This document shows, one piece after another, positions 24,621 through 32,875 of a stretch of 64,000 bases of DNA. The position numbers and the translations under genes are program-made. Each line of letters begins with the position of its first letter. The first letter of the stretch is position 1. The notes beneath the pieces were generated by a model, which ran no database searches, was not told where the DNA came from, and saw nothing but the letters and a program-made list of their open reading frames with translations. This DNA is from Cellulomonas humilata (GTDB lineage: Bacteria; Actinomycetota; Actinomycetes; Actinomycetales; Cellulomonadaceae), in contig NZ_JABMCI010000065.1 of the NCBI RefSeq assembly GCF_013359775.1, positions 62,001 to 126,000 on the forward strand, in the 5' to 3' direction.

Positions 24621-27127
24621 GCGAACCGCGCCCGACGCCCACCCGCCGCCTGCCGACGGCGGGCAGACCCGTGCCGGTCTCGACGTACCGGGTGCAGCTC
24701 GGCGCCGACCTCACGCTCGACGACGTCGCGGCGCGGGTGCCGTACCTGACCACCCTCGGCGTGACGCACGTGTACCTGTCCCCGATCCTGCGCGCGGCGC
24801 CGGGCTCGACGCACGGGTACGACGTGATCGACCACGACGAGATCGCGCCCGAGCTCGGAGGTCTGCCCGCGCTGCGCCGGCTGGCGACGGCCTCGCACGA
24901 CGCCGGGCTCGGCCTGGTGCTCGACATCGTGCCGAACCACATGGCGGTCCCGACGCCGGTCTGGCACAACCGGGCCCTGTGGTCGGTGCTCGCGGAGGGC
25001 CCTGACTCCCCCTACGCCGACTGGTTCGACGTGGACTGGTCCGCGGGCGACGGCGCGGTGCTCATGCCCGTGCTGGGCGACCGCATCGGGGCGGTCCTCG
25101 GTCGCGACGAGCTGGCGCTGGACGAGGTCGAGATCCCCGGCGAGGGGACGCGGACCGTCCTGCGCTACTACGACCACGTCTTCCCGGTCCGGCCCGGCAC
25201 CGAGTCGTTGTCCCTCGCGGAGCTGGTCGAGCGCCAGCACTACCGGCTGGCGTACTGGCGGGTCGCGGACGAGGAGCTCAACTACCGGCGGTTCTTCGAC
25301 GTCGGCACCCTGCTGGCGGTCCGCGTCGAGGACCCGGCGGTGTTCGACGCGACCCACGCGCTCGTCCTGTCGCTGCTGGAGGACGGCACGATCGACGGCC
25401 TGCGGATCGACCACCCGGACGGCCTGGCCGACCCCGCCGGCTACCTGGCGCGGCTGCGCGAGGCGAGCGGCGGCGCGTGGGTGGTCGTCGAGAAGATCCT
25501 CGAGGGCGGCGAGACGCTCCCGTCCGACTGGGAGACCGCGGGCAGCACGGGATACGAGGCGCTCTGGCGCATCCAGGAGACGTTCGTCGACCCGGGCGGT
25601 GCGGCGGTGCTCGGCGCGGTCATGCACCGGCTCACCGGGGACACGTCGGACGCGTTCCCGGCCATCGCGGAGGCGGCCAAGCGCGAGATCGTCGACGGAC
25701 CCCTGTACGCGGAGGTGCACCGGCTGACCTCGCTCGCCGCCGACATCTGCCGCGACGACCTGCGCCTGCGCGACCACACGTGGCGCGCCCTCGAGGACTG
25801 CCTGATCGAGCTGCTGGTCGCGTTCGACCGCTACCGCGCGTACGTCGTCCCCGGCGAGCCGGTGCACCCGGAGTCGCTGGAGGTCATGCACGCGGCCTCC
25901 GCGCACGCGCGGGCCCGGCTCTCGTCGGAGCGCAGCGCGACCATGGACGTCGTCGTCGACCTGCTGCTGGGACGCGAGGTCGGCAGCGCCGGACGGACCC
26001 GCAGCGCCCGCCGCGACGAGCTGGTCGTGCGCTTCCAGCAGACCTGCGGCGCCGTCATGGCCAAGGGCGTGGAGGACACCGCGTTCTACCGCTGGACGCA
26101 CCTCACGGGTCTGTGCGAGGTCGGCGGCGCCCCCGAGCAGTTCGCGCTCACGCCCACGGACCTGTCGGCGTGGGCCGCCGAGCAGCAGGTGTCCGCCCCC
26201 CTCGGCATGACCACCCTGTCCACCCACGACACCAAGCGCGGTGAGGACACCCGGTCGCGCCTCGGGGTGCTCAGCGAGCTGCCCCGCGAGTGGTCCGCGC
26301 TGGTCGACGCCCTGCAGGCCGCGTCCGCCCCCTACCGCAGCGCCCTGCTCGACGGCCGCACCGAGTACCTGCTCTGGCAGACGCTGGCGGGCACGTGGAC
26401 CGACGAGGGTCCGATCGCCGAGGACCGGCTGGTCGAGTACCTCACTAAGGCGATCCGCGAGGCCAAGAGCCGGACCACGTGGACCGCGCCCGACGAGGCG
26501 TACGAGCGCGCGGTCCTGGACGCGGCACGGCAGGCGCTCGTCGACCCCCGGGTCGCGGAGCTGCTCGGCGGCTGGGAGGTGCGGACACGTCCGGCGGTCC
26601 GTGCGGCGACCCTCGGCACCAAGCTGGTCCAGCTGACCCTGCCCGGCATCGCCGACGTCTACCAGGGCACCGAGGTGCCTCGCCCCGTGCTGGTGGACCC
26701 GGACAACCGCCGGTTCGTCGACGTCGTCCCCCTCGCCGCCCGCCTCGCGCGGCTCGACGACGGTGCCGGCCCGCGTGACCTTGCCGACGAGAAGCTGCTG
26801 GTCACCTCGCGAGCGCTGCGCCTGCGCCGGTCGCTGCCCGAGGCGTTCGTCGGTCAGGACAGCGGGTTCCTTCCGCTGGCGCACTCCTCCGGGCACTCGC
26901 TCACCTACGCCCGGACGGTGGCCGGAGACCCCCGGGTCGCGGTCGTCGGCACCCGGCTCGCGGCCGCCGTGGACCGCCTCGGCGGCTGGTCGGACCACAC
27001 GGTCGCACTGCCCGACGGCGAGTGGCACGACGTGCTCACCGACCGCCCCGTCGCCGGCGGCGTGGTCAGTGTCGGGCCGCTGCTCGACCGGCTCCCCGTG
27101 GCACTGCTGGTGCGGGCGGAGGGCTGA
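24617..27127 (+). CDS. treY: malto-oligosyltrehalose synthase
   Basis: 836 residues, somewhat longer than the archaeal enzyme but normal for actinobacteria. GH13_26 features: VSTYRVQLGADLTLDD, YLSPILRAAPGSTHGYDVID, VLDIVPNHMA, GLRIDHPDGL (nucleophile Asp), VVEKILEGGE (Glu) and STHDTKRGEDTRSR (Asp). Converts the reducing-end glucose of maltodextrins to an alpha,alpha-1,1 linkage in the cytoplasm. The ATG overlaps the glgX stop; treZ begins five bases after its own TGA. Confidence 0.95.
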   Translation: MSEPRPTPTRRLPTAGRPVPVSTYRVQLGADLTLDDVAARVPYLTTLGVTHVYLSPILRAAPGSTHGYDVIDHDEIAPELGGLPALRRLATASHDAGLGLVLDIVPNHMAVPTPVWHNRALWSVLAEGPDSPYADWFDVDWSAGDGAVLMPVLGDRIGAVLGRDELALDEVEIPGEGTRTVLRYYDHVFPVRPGTESLSLAELVERQHYRLAYWRVADEELNYRRFFDVGTLLAVRVEDPAVFDATHALVLSLLEDGTIDGLRIDHPDGLADPAGYLARLREASGGAWVVVEKILEGGETLPSDWETAGSTGYEALWRIQETFVDPGGAAVLGAVMHRLTGDTSDAFPAIAEAAKREIVDGPLYAEVHRLTSLAADICRDDLRLRDHTWRALEDCLIELLVAFDRYRAYVVPGEPVHPESLEVMHAASAHARARLSSERSATMDVVVDLLLGREVGSAGRTRSARRDELVVRFQQTCGAVMAKGVEDTAFYRWTHLTGLCEVGGAPEQFALTPTDLSAWAAEQQVSAPLGMTTLSTHDTKRGEDTRSRLGVLSELPREWSALVDALQAASAPYRSALLDGRTEYLLWQTLAGTWTDEGPIAEDRLVEYLTKAIREAKSRTTWTAPDEAYERAVLDAARQALVDPRVAELLGGWEVRTRPAVRAATLGTKLVQLTLPGIADVYQGTEVPRPVLVDPDNRRFVDVVPLAARLARLDDGAGPRDLADEKLLVTSRALRLRRSLPEAFVGQDSGFLPLAHSSGHSLTYARTVAGDPRVAVVGTRLAAAVDRLGGWSDHTVALPDGEWHDVLTDRPVAGGVVSVGPLLDRLPVALLVRAEG

Positions 27128-27131
27128 CCTG

Positions 27132-28919
27132 GTGCTCCCCCGCGTCTGGGCGCCCTCCGCGGCGCGCGTCGACCTGGTCGTCGGCACGTCGCGCACTCCG
27201 CTGTCCGTCGAGGACGGCTGGTGGTCCGACGACCGCGACCTGCCCCACGGCACGGACTACGCCTACTCGGTCGACGGCGGCGACCCGCGCCCGGACCCGC
27301 GCAGCGCCTGGCAGCCGGCCGGGGTGCACGGCCCGAGCCGCGTGTTCGACGCGTCCGCCTTCCCGTGGACCGACGACGGGTGGGCCGGCGTCGACCCGCG
27401 CGGCCACGTCACCTACGAGCTCCACGTCGGGACGTTCACGCCCGGTGGCACGCTGACCTCCGCGATCGACCACCTGGACGAGCTGGTCTCGCTCGGCGTC
27501 GACCTGGTGGAGCTCATGCCGGTGGCACCGTTCAACGGCGAGCACGGGTGGGGCTACGACGGTGTCGGCCTCTTCGCGGTGCACGAGCCCTACGGCGGCC
27601 CGGCGGCCCTCCAGTCGTTCGTCGACGCGGCGCATGCCCGCGGTCTCGGCGTCTGCCTGGACGTCGTGCACAACCACATGGGCCCCAGCGGGAACTACCT
27701 CGCGGAGTTCGGCCCGTACTTCACCGAGGCCCACCAGACGCCGTGGGGCTCGGCCATCAACCTCGACGGCGAGGACGCTGACGAGGTCCGGCGGTGGATC
27801 TGCGACAGCGTCCTGCGCTGGTTCGGCGACTTCCACGCGGACGCGCTGCGGCTGGACGCCGTGCACGCTCTCGTCGACTTCTCGGACCGGCACCTGCTCG
27901 CGCAGCTCTCCGACGAGGTGGCGGCGCTCGCCGACCGCCTCGGACGGCCGTTGTCGTTGATCGCCGAGTCCGACCTGAACGACCCGGTCTCGATCACGCC
28001 GACCGCCGAGGGCGGCTGGGGCATGACCGCCCAGTGGGACGACGACGTGCACCACGCCCTCCACGCCCTGGTCACCGGCGAGCGCCACGGGTACTACGGC
28101 GACTTCGGCTCCCCCGAGGTGCTGCAGAAGGTCCTGACCCGCGTGTTCCTGCACGACGGAGCGTTCTCGACGTTCCGCGGCCTCGACTGGGGACGGCCGG
28201 TCCCGCCCGGCACCGACGGCCACCGCTTCGTCGTCGCCGCGTCCACGCACGACCAGGTGGGCAACCGCGCCCTGGGCGACCGCCCGTCGGCCCGCCTCGA
28301 CCCGGGCCGCCTGGCGGTCGAGGCCGCGCTCGTCCTGCTGTCCCCGTTCAGCCCGATGCTCTTCATGGGCGAGGAGTGGGGCACGCGCACGCCGTGGCAG
28401 TTCTTCACCGACCACCCCGAGCCCGACCTGGGCGCCGCAGTCCGTGACGGCCGCCGGCGCGAGTTCGGCGGCCACGGCTGGGACGTCCTGTACGGCGGCG
28501 ACATCGAGGTGCCGGACCCGCAGGCGCCGCTCCCGTTCCAGGACAGCATCCTGACGCGCGGCGAGCTCGACGACCCGGCGCACCCGGAGCACGCCCGCAT
28601 CCTCGACTGGTACCGGGGGCTCATCGCCCTCCGGCGGTCCGTCCCCGACCTGGCGAGCGGCGACCTGTCGGCCACCGACCTCGTGTGGGGCGGGGCGACC
28701 GAGGGCGGGCCGCACGACGTCCCGTGGGACGGCTGGATGGTGCTGCACCGCGGCGCCGCCCGCGTGGTCATCAACCTGTCCGGCGAGGAGGTCGCCGTCC
28801 CGGTGCACACCGACGGTCCGCTGGACGTGGTGGCCGCGTGGGACCCGGCCTCCATGGAGCCGACCCCCGGCGGCGCGCTGGTGCTGGCGGCGCCACGCTC
28901 GGTCGTCGTCCTGGCGTGA
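27132..28919 (+). CDS. treZ: malto-oligosyltrehalose trehalohydrolase
   Basis: 595 residues. N-terminal beta domain, then GH13_10 barrel: YELHVGTFTPGGTL, ELMPVAPFNGEHGWGYDGVG, LDVVHNHMGPSGN, LRLDAVHALVD (nucleophile Asp), LIAESDLND (Glu) and ASTHDQVGNRALGDR (Asp). Cleaves trehalose off maltooligosyl-trehalose, completing glycogen to trehalose conversion. GTG 27132 is supported by GGAGGG 8 bases upstream, inside the end of treY. Last gene of the operon; converges on a leftward membrane-protein gene 12 bases away. Confidence 0.95.
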   Translation: MLPRVWAPSAARVDLVVGTSRTPLSVEDGWWSDDRDLPHGTDYAYSVDGGDPRPDPRSAWQPAGVHGPSRVFDASAFPWTDDGWAGVDPRGHVTYELHVGTFTPGGTLTSAIDHLDELVSLGVDLVELMPVAPFNGEHGWGYDGVGLFAVHEPYGGPAALQSFVDAAHARGLGVCLDVVHNHMGPSGNYLAEFGPYFTEAHQTPWGSAINLDGEDADEVRRWICDSVLRWFGDFHADALRLDAVHALVDFSDRHLLAQLSDEVAALADRLGRPLSLIAESDLNDPVSITPTAEGGWGMTAQWDDDVHHALHALVTGERHGYYGDFGSPEVLQKVLTRVFLHDGAFSTFRGLDWGRPVPPGTDGHRFVVAASTHDQVGNRALGDRPSARLDPGRLAVEAALVLLSPFSPMLFMGEEWGTRTPWQFFTDHPEPDLGAAVRDGRRREFGGHGWDVLYGGDIEVPDPQAPLPFQDSILTRGELDDPAHPEHARILDWYRGLIALRRSVPDLASGDLSATDLVWGGATEGGPHDVPWDGWMVLHRGAARVVINLSGEEVAVPVHTDGPLDVVAAWDPASMEPTPGGALVLAAPRSVVVLA

Positions 28920-28931
28920 CCGCGTCGCCAG

Positions 28932-29636
28932 TCAGCCCAGGTCATGCTCCCCGCCCGCGAGAGCTGCGGAGGCATGCACCACCCTGCGCTCGGGCGTCAC
29001 GGACCGACCGCTGAACGCGGCGGCCCCCAGCAGGCACAAGCCCGCCGTCGCGGTGAGCAGACCGGAGACCGCCTCCCACCACGGCTGCGCGTCGAAAGGT
29101 CCGATCGCGTAGGAGAAGGAGGCCACGAGCGGCGTGGCGAGGATCAGCGTGACCGCCGCACCCAGCGGCCAGCCGCGGCTGGCGACCGCGAACCGCACGA
29201 GCAGGACCGGCGGGACCAGGGCCCACACGAACAGGGTCACGTCGGCACCGACCGGCTCGACCACGCTGCCGGTGAGGCCGGAACGCACGATCGCGATGCC
29301 CACCGCCCCGATTGCCAGCACGGCACAGAGCAGCGCCACGGCGGAGGCGATGCCTGGCCGGCGACCGAGGAGCGCCCACGGCAGCGGCACGGAGGCGAGT
29401 GCGAGCACCAGCAGCGACCACCCGGCCAGCTGCGCGGCTGCGCCGACGGGCTCCCACGGGAGGGTGGGCGCCAGGAAGTCGTAGAGATGGTCCTGCCGGA
29501 GGGCGCACAGTGTGTCGTCGACGCCGCCGACCCACGGGCAGGCACCGCCCCAACGCTGCCCCGACGCGGCGTACATCAGGGCACCGGACACTCCGAGCAG
29601 CACTCCCGTGACGACTCTCAGGACCCGCAGCACCAT
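28932..29636 (-). CDS. polytopic membrane protein, function unknown
   Basis: 234 residues with about five membrane helices (near 1-20, 60-80, 88-112, 125-145, 155-175, 185-205). The loop after helix 1 has GGACPWVGGVDDTLCALRQDH, two cysteines probably outside the membrane. I do not recognise a family. ATG 29636 is preceded by CACACT with 5 bases between, a possible leaderless start; an in-frame GTG at 29675, directly after the zapE stop, would add 13 residues. Downstream of zapE on the same strand. Confidence 0.65.
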   Translation of the reverse strand: MVLRVLRVVTGVLLGVSGALMYAASGQRWGGACPWVGGVDDTLCALRQDHLYDFLAPTLPWEPVGAAAQLAGWSLLVLALASVPLPWALLGRRPGIASAVALLCAVLAIGAVGIAIVRSGLTGSVVEPVGADVTLFVWALVPPVLLVRFAVASRGWPLGAAVTLILATPLVASFSYAIGPFDAQPWWEAVSGLLTATAGLCLLGAAAFSGRSVTPERRVVHASAALAGGEHDLG

Positions 29637-29675
29637 GCCCCAGTGTGGGACCCGCCGCCGGCGCTCGGGAAGCAC

Positions 29676-30698
29676 TCAGCCGACGAGCGCGGCCCCGTCG
29701 GCGGCGAGCGAGCCCAGGCGGGACAGCGCCCGGTAGTACTTCTTGCGGTATCCGCCGGCGAGCATGTCGGGCGAGAACAGGTCCTTCTCCCCCGCCCCGC
29801 CCAGCAGCACGGGCACGTCCCGGTCGTACAGCCGGTCCACGAGCACGACCAGCCGCAGCGCGACGTCCTGGGTCGGCACGGCGTGCACGCCCGTGAGCGC
29901 CACGAGACCGACGCCGTCCAGCAGCGCGCCGTACCGGCTCGGGTGCACGGTGGCCAGGTGTGCGAGCAGGTCGCCGAAGTCGTCCAGGGTCGCGTCGTCC
30001 CGACGGGACGCAGCGGCCCGCACCGCGTCGTCGGACAGGCCTTCGGCGTCGGTGACGACCGAGCGGTGGCGGTAGTCCTCCCCGTCGATGCGCAGCACCT
30101 CGAACCGGGCCGCGAGCGCCTGGATCTCCCGCAGGAAGTCCTCGGCGGCGAACCTGCCCTCACCCAGCGAGCCGGGCAGCGTGTTCGACGTGGCGGCGAG
30201 AGCGACCCCCCGGTCGGCGAGCTCGCGCAGCAGGCGGGACATCAGCACGGTGTCGCCCGGGTCGTCGAGCTCGAACTCGTCGATGCAGACGAGGCGGCGG
30301 GTGGCGAGCGCCTCGACGGTCGGCAGGAAGCCGAGGGCACCGACGAGGTTGGTGTACTCCACGAACGTGCCGTAGGCCGCGTCCTGGACACCCACCGCGT
30401 GGGCCAGCGACGTGAGCAGGTGGGTCTTGCCGACGCCGAAGCCGCCGTCGAGGTACACCGCGACCGGCGTGGCCTTGCCGCGCTTCCAGAACGACTTCTG
30501 CGCGCCCCGCCGGATCTCCTCGGCGGCGGCCGACAGCCTGGTCACCGCGGCGGCCTGCGACAGGTGCGCCGGATCGGGGCGGTAGGTCGCGAAGGACTCG
30601 TCGGCGAAGTGCCGGGGCGGGACGAGCTCGGCGAGGAGGCGGTCCGGCGGCACGACGGGCCGGCGCTGGGTCAGGCTGGGGACGCCCGGACTGGTCAC
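29676..30698 (-). CDS. zapE: cell division protein ZapE (AFG1-like ATPase)
   Basis: 340 residues. P-loop GGFGVGKTH (with the family context YLDGGFGVGKTHLLTSLAH), Walker B RLVCIDEFELDD, sensor motif ALAATSNTLPGSLGEGRF, and FEVLRIDGEDYRHR near the C-terminal third, all diagnostic for the AFG1/ZapE family. In E. coli ZapE acts at the Z-ring; in eukaryotes AFG1/LACE1 is mitochondrial. The role in actinobacteria is not established. GTG 30698 lies 8 bases after a TAGGCT hexamer, so its mRNA may be nearly leaderless. Confidence 0.92.
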   Translation of the reverse strand: MTSPGVPSLTQRRPVVPPDRLLAELVPPRHFADESFATYRPDPAHLSQAAAVTRLSAAAEEIRRGAQKSFWKRGKATPVAVYLDGGFGVGKTHLLTSLAHAVGVQDAAYGTFVEYTNLVGALGFLPTVEALATRRLVCIDEFELDDPGDTVLMSRLLRELADRGVALAATSNTLPGSLGEGRFAAEDFLREIQALAARFEVLRIDGEDYRHRSVVTDAEGLSDDAVRAAASRRDDATLDDFGDLLAHLATVHPSRYGALLDGVGLVALTGVHAVPTQDVALRLVVLVDRLYDRDVPVLLGGAGEKDLFSPDMLAGGYRKKYYRALSRLGSLAADGAALVG

Positions 30699-30706
30699 GG
30701 TCGAGC

Positions 30707-30712
30707 AGCCTA
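30707..30712 (-). promoter_or_regulatory. candidate -10 for zapE
   Basis: TAGGCT reading leftwards, 8 bases before GTG 30698; predicted transcript start about two bases before the start codon. Confidence 0.4.
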
Positions 30713-30844
30713 CGTCGGGCGCCCTAGAGACTCGAATCGCGACCGGATCGGTCTCCTTTTACCGGGTCATGGACGCCCGTCCCACATGTCGGCCCGAACA
30801 TCTCATGATCCGGACGCCCTCTCCCGCGTTCCCAGATCGCGTGA

Positions 30845-30850
30845 CAACCT
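30845..30850 (+). promoter_or_regulatory. leaderless-type -10 of the cysteine leader ORF
   Basis: CAACCT (A at position 2, T at 6) followed by exactly 6 bases and the GTG of the leader ORF at 30857. The first base deviates from TANNNT. No -35 is evident. The 363-base stretch 30699-31061 between zapE and the sulfite reductase gene thus holds a divergent promoter pair, the leader ORF and two RNA hairpins. Confidence 0.4.
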
Positions 30851-30856
30851 CATCAG

Positions 30857-30958
30857 GTGATCGCCCCCGGGTTCCGCCTCTCGTGTCTGTACGTGTGCGC
30901 CTGCACGCGCACCGACGCCGCGGACCTGTGCGTGTGCTGCTGTCCGCGGAGCAACTGA
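30857..30958 (+). CDS. cysteine-rich leader peptide (attenuator ORF)
   Basis: 33 codons from GTG to TGA, 104 bases before the sulfite reductase start. The peptide begins VIAPGFRLSCLYVCAC and ends DLCVCCCPRSN: seven cysteines (positions 10, 14, 16, 25, 27, 28, 29). There is no Shine-Dalgarno; a -10-like hexamer lies 6 bases upstream, so it is probably translated from a leaderless mRNA. Polycysteine leaderless short ORFs upstream of cysteine-biosynthesis genes are known in mycobacteria as cysteine-responsive attenuators, where ribosome stalling at Cys codons under starvation frees the downstream ribosome-binding site. Position, composition and downstream hairpins match that scheme. Assignment to this organism is inference. 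Confidence 0.75.
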   Translation: MIAPGFRLSCLYVCACTRTDAADLCVCCCPRSN

Positions 30959-31002
30959 CCCCGCCCCTCGTCCCCCTCGGGCGCGCGGTCTGCGTCCGGA
31001 GT

Positions 31003-31019
31003 ACCGCTTCCCCAGCGGT
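31003..31019 (+). promoter_or_regulatory. leader hairpin between Cys ORF and sulfite reductase
   Basis: ACCGCT (31003-31008) pairs with AGCGGT (31014-31019) around the loop TCCCC. It lies 44 bases after the leader ORF stop and could be one alternative structure of an attenuator. No T-tract follows, so it is not a classical terminator. Confidence 0.45.
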
Positions 31020-31040
31020 GGGTGCAGGCGCACGTCCACG

Positions 31041-31053
31041 TTCTCCCGGAGAA
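31041..31053 (+). promoter_or_regulatory. ribosome-binding site of sulfite reductase sequestered in a hairpin
   Basis: TTCTC (31041-31045) pairs with GAGAA (31049-31053) around CCG. The Shine-Dalgarno GGAG (31048-31051), 10 bases before the ATG at 31062, is in the 3' arm, so folding would hide it. This is the expected target of coupling to the upstream cysteine ORF. Confidence 0.5.
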
Positions 31054-31061
31054 ACCGCCCT

Positions 31062-32720
31062 ATGGCGCAGACCAGGATCGCACCGCCCGCTGCTCGCCCG
31101 GAGGGCCAGTGGGCGTTCGACCAGCGCGAACCCTTGAACGGGAACGAACAGTTCAAGCAGGACGACGACGGCCTCAACGTCCGCCACCGCATCGAGACGG
31201 TCTACGCGCGGGACGGCTTCGCGTCGATCGCGCCCGAGGACCTGCGCGGACGGATGCGCTGGTGGGGGCTCTACACCCAGCGCAAGCCCGGCATCGACGG
31301 CGGGAAGACTGCGACGCTGGAGCCGCACGAGCTGGACGACGAGTTCTTCATGCTCCGCGTCCGCTGCGACGGGGGCGCCCTGAGCCTCGAGCAGCTGCGC
31401 GTCATCTCCGAGGTCTCGGTCGAGTTCGGCCGCGGCACCGCGGACATCACCGACCGGCAGAACATCCAGCTGCACTGGATCCGCGTCGAGGACGTCCCGG
31501 AGATCTGGCGCCGGCTCGAGGCCACCGGCCTGAGCACGCAGGAGGCGTGCGGCGACACGCCCCGCGTCATCCTCGGCTCCCCCGTCGCGGGCGTGGCGGC
31601 CGACGAGATCATCGACGGCACCCCGGCCATCCGCGAGATCGCCGAGCGGTACATCGGCGACCCGGCGTTCTCCAACCTGCCGCGCAAGTTCAAGACCGCC
31701 ATCAGCGGCAGCCCGCACCACGACGTCGCGCACGAGATCAACGACGTCGCGTTCGTCGGCGTGGTGCACCCCGAGCTCGGTCCGGGCTTCGACGTGTGGG
31801 TGGGCGGCGCGCTGTCGACCAACCCCAAGCTCGGCGTGCGGCTCGGCGCGTTCGTCACGCTCGAGCAGATCCCCGAGGTCTGGACCGGCGTCGTGGGGAT
31901 CTTCCGCGACTACGGCTACCGCCGGCTGCGCACCCGTGCGCGGCTGAAGTTCCTCGTCGCCGACTGGGGCGCCGAGCTGTTCCGCCAGGTGCTGGAGGCC
32001 GAGTACCTGGGCTGGACCCTGACGGACGGCCCTGCGCCGCCTCCGCCGCCCACCGGCCGCCGCGACCACGTCGGGGTGCACCCGCAGAAGGACGGCAACT
32101 TCTACGTCGGCGTCGCGCCCACCGTCGGGCGCATCTCCGGGGAACTGCTCGGGCAGGTCGCCGACCTGGTCGAGGCCGCCGGCTCCGCGCGCGTCCGGCT
32201 GACCGTGGAGCAGAAGCTTGTCATCCTCGACGTCGCGCCCGACAGGGTGGACGCGCTGGTGGACGGGCTGCAGGCGGTCGGGCTGCACGTCCGGACCGCG
32301 AGCACGTTCCGGCGCGGGACCATGGCGTGCACCGGGATCGAGTTCTGCAAGCTGGCGATCGTCGAGACCAAAGCGCGCGCGACGCACCTGATCGGCGAGC
32401 TGGAGAACCGGCTGCCCACCTTCGACCAGCCGATCACCATCAACCTCAACGGCTGCCCCAACTCGTGCGCCCGCATCCAGACCGCCGACATCGGCCTCAA
32501 GGGCGCGCTGGCCAACGGCGAGGACGGCTACCAGGTGCACCTCGGCGGCGGGCTCGGCCTGACCGTCGGGCTCGGCAAGACGCTGCGCGGTCTGCGCGTC
32601 CCGGCCGAGGAGCTCCCCGACTACATCGAGCGCGTCACGCGCAAGTTCGACGAGCAGCGCCTCGAGGGCGAGCTGTTCGCGCAGTGGACCCAGCGGGCGG
32701 ACGAGGAGGACCTGCGATGA
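31062..32720 (+). CDS. sir: ferredoxin-type sulfite reductase (nitrite/sulfite reductase family)
   Basis: 552 residues; reduces sulfite to sulfide with six ferredoxin electrons. Two ferredoxin-like half domains (GRGTADITDRQNIQLH; conserved Arg/Lys anion-binding residues) precede the siroheme-[4Fe-4S] ligands C423-x5-C429 (CTGIEFC) and C465-x3-C469 (NGCPNSC). No flavoprotein domain, so electrons come from ferredoxin. Nitrite reductase is the alternative, but its neighbours cysH, cysD, cysN and a siroheme synthase make sulfite the likely substrate (SirA type). First structural gene of the sulfur operon; its expression is probably controlled by the cysteine leader. Its TGA overlaps the next ATG. 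Confidence 0.93.
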   Translation: MAQTRIAPPAARPEGQWAFDQREPLNGNEQFKQDDDGLNVRHRIETVYARDGFASIAPEDLRGRMRWWGLYTQRKPGIDGGKTATLEPHELDDEFFMLRVRCDGGALSLEQLRVISEVSVEFGRGTADITDRQNIQLHWIRVEDVPEIWRRLEATGLSTQEACGDTPRVILGSPVAGVAADEIIDGTPAIREIAERYIGDPAFSNLPRKFKTAISGSPHHDVAHEINDVAFVGVVHPELGPGFDVWVGGALSTNPKLGVRLGAFVTLEQIPEVWTGVVGIFRDYGYRRLRTRARLKFLVADWGAELFRQVLEAEYLGWTLTDGPAPPPPPTGRRDHVGVHPQKDGNFYVGVAPTVGRISGELLGQVADLVEAAGSARVRLTVEQKLVILDVAPDRVDALVDGLQAVGLHVRTASTFRRGTMACTGIEFCKLAIVETKARATHLIGELENRLPTFDQPITINLNGCPNSCARIQTADIGLKGALANGEDGYQVHLGGGLGLTVGLGKTLRGLRVPAEELPDYIERVTRKFDEQRLEGELFAQWTQRADEEDLR

Positions 32721-32875
32721 GCACCAGCGGTTCCGAGCGCGCGGTCCCCTACTACTGCCCGTTCTGCGCGAGCGAGGACCTGTGGCCGGCCGGCGAGAAG
32801 CACGGCGAGTGGGAGTGCCGCTCGTGCACCCGCGCATTCGGGCTGCGGTTCGTCGGGCTGGTGACGCGCTCGTGA
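32717..32875 (+). CDS. 52-aa zinc-ribbon protein of the sulfite reductase operon
   Basis: Small protein with two CxxC knuckles: YYCPFCASEDLWP and WECRSCTRAFGLR, four cysteines 19 residues apart, clearly a zinc ribbon. It overlaps the sulfite reductase stop (ATGA at 32717-32720) and the cysH start (GTGA, 32872-32875), so all three are co-translated. Small proteins of this kind sit between sulfite reductase and cysH in other actinobacteria as far as I recall; function unknown. An assembly, redox-sensing or sulfide-handling role is conceivable but unproven. Confidence 0.8.
   Translation: MSTSGSERAVPYYCPFCASEDLWPAGEKHGEWECRSCTRAFGLRFVGLVTRS

Noticed and set aside
30727-30760. Imperfect hairpin GAGAC...GTCTC followed by CTTTT on the + strand, terminator-like
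   Set aside because: No rightward gene lies upstream that would need it (zapE runs the other way) and the stem has two bulges; could only stop antisense read-through.
30769-31137. 122-codon frame starting in the leader region of sulfite reductase
   Set aside because: It runs through the sulfite reductase start, has no ribosome-binding site and atypical composition; the short cysteine-rich frame is much better supported.
31022-32875. Long frame ending with the zinc ribbon, as if fused to a large N-terminal domain
   Set aside because: The upstream part is an Arg/Ala-rich shadow of sulfite reductase; only the last 53 codons are a gene.
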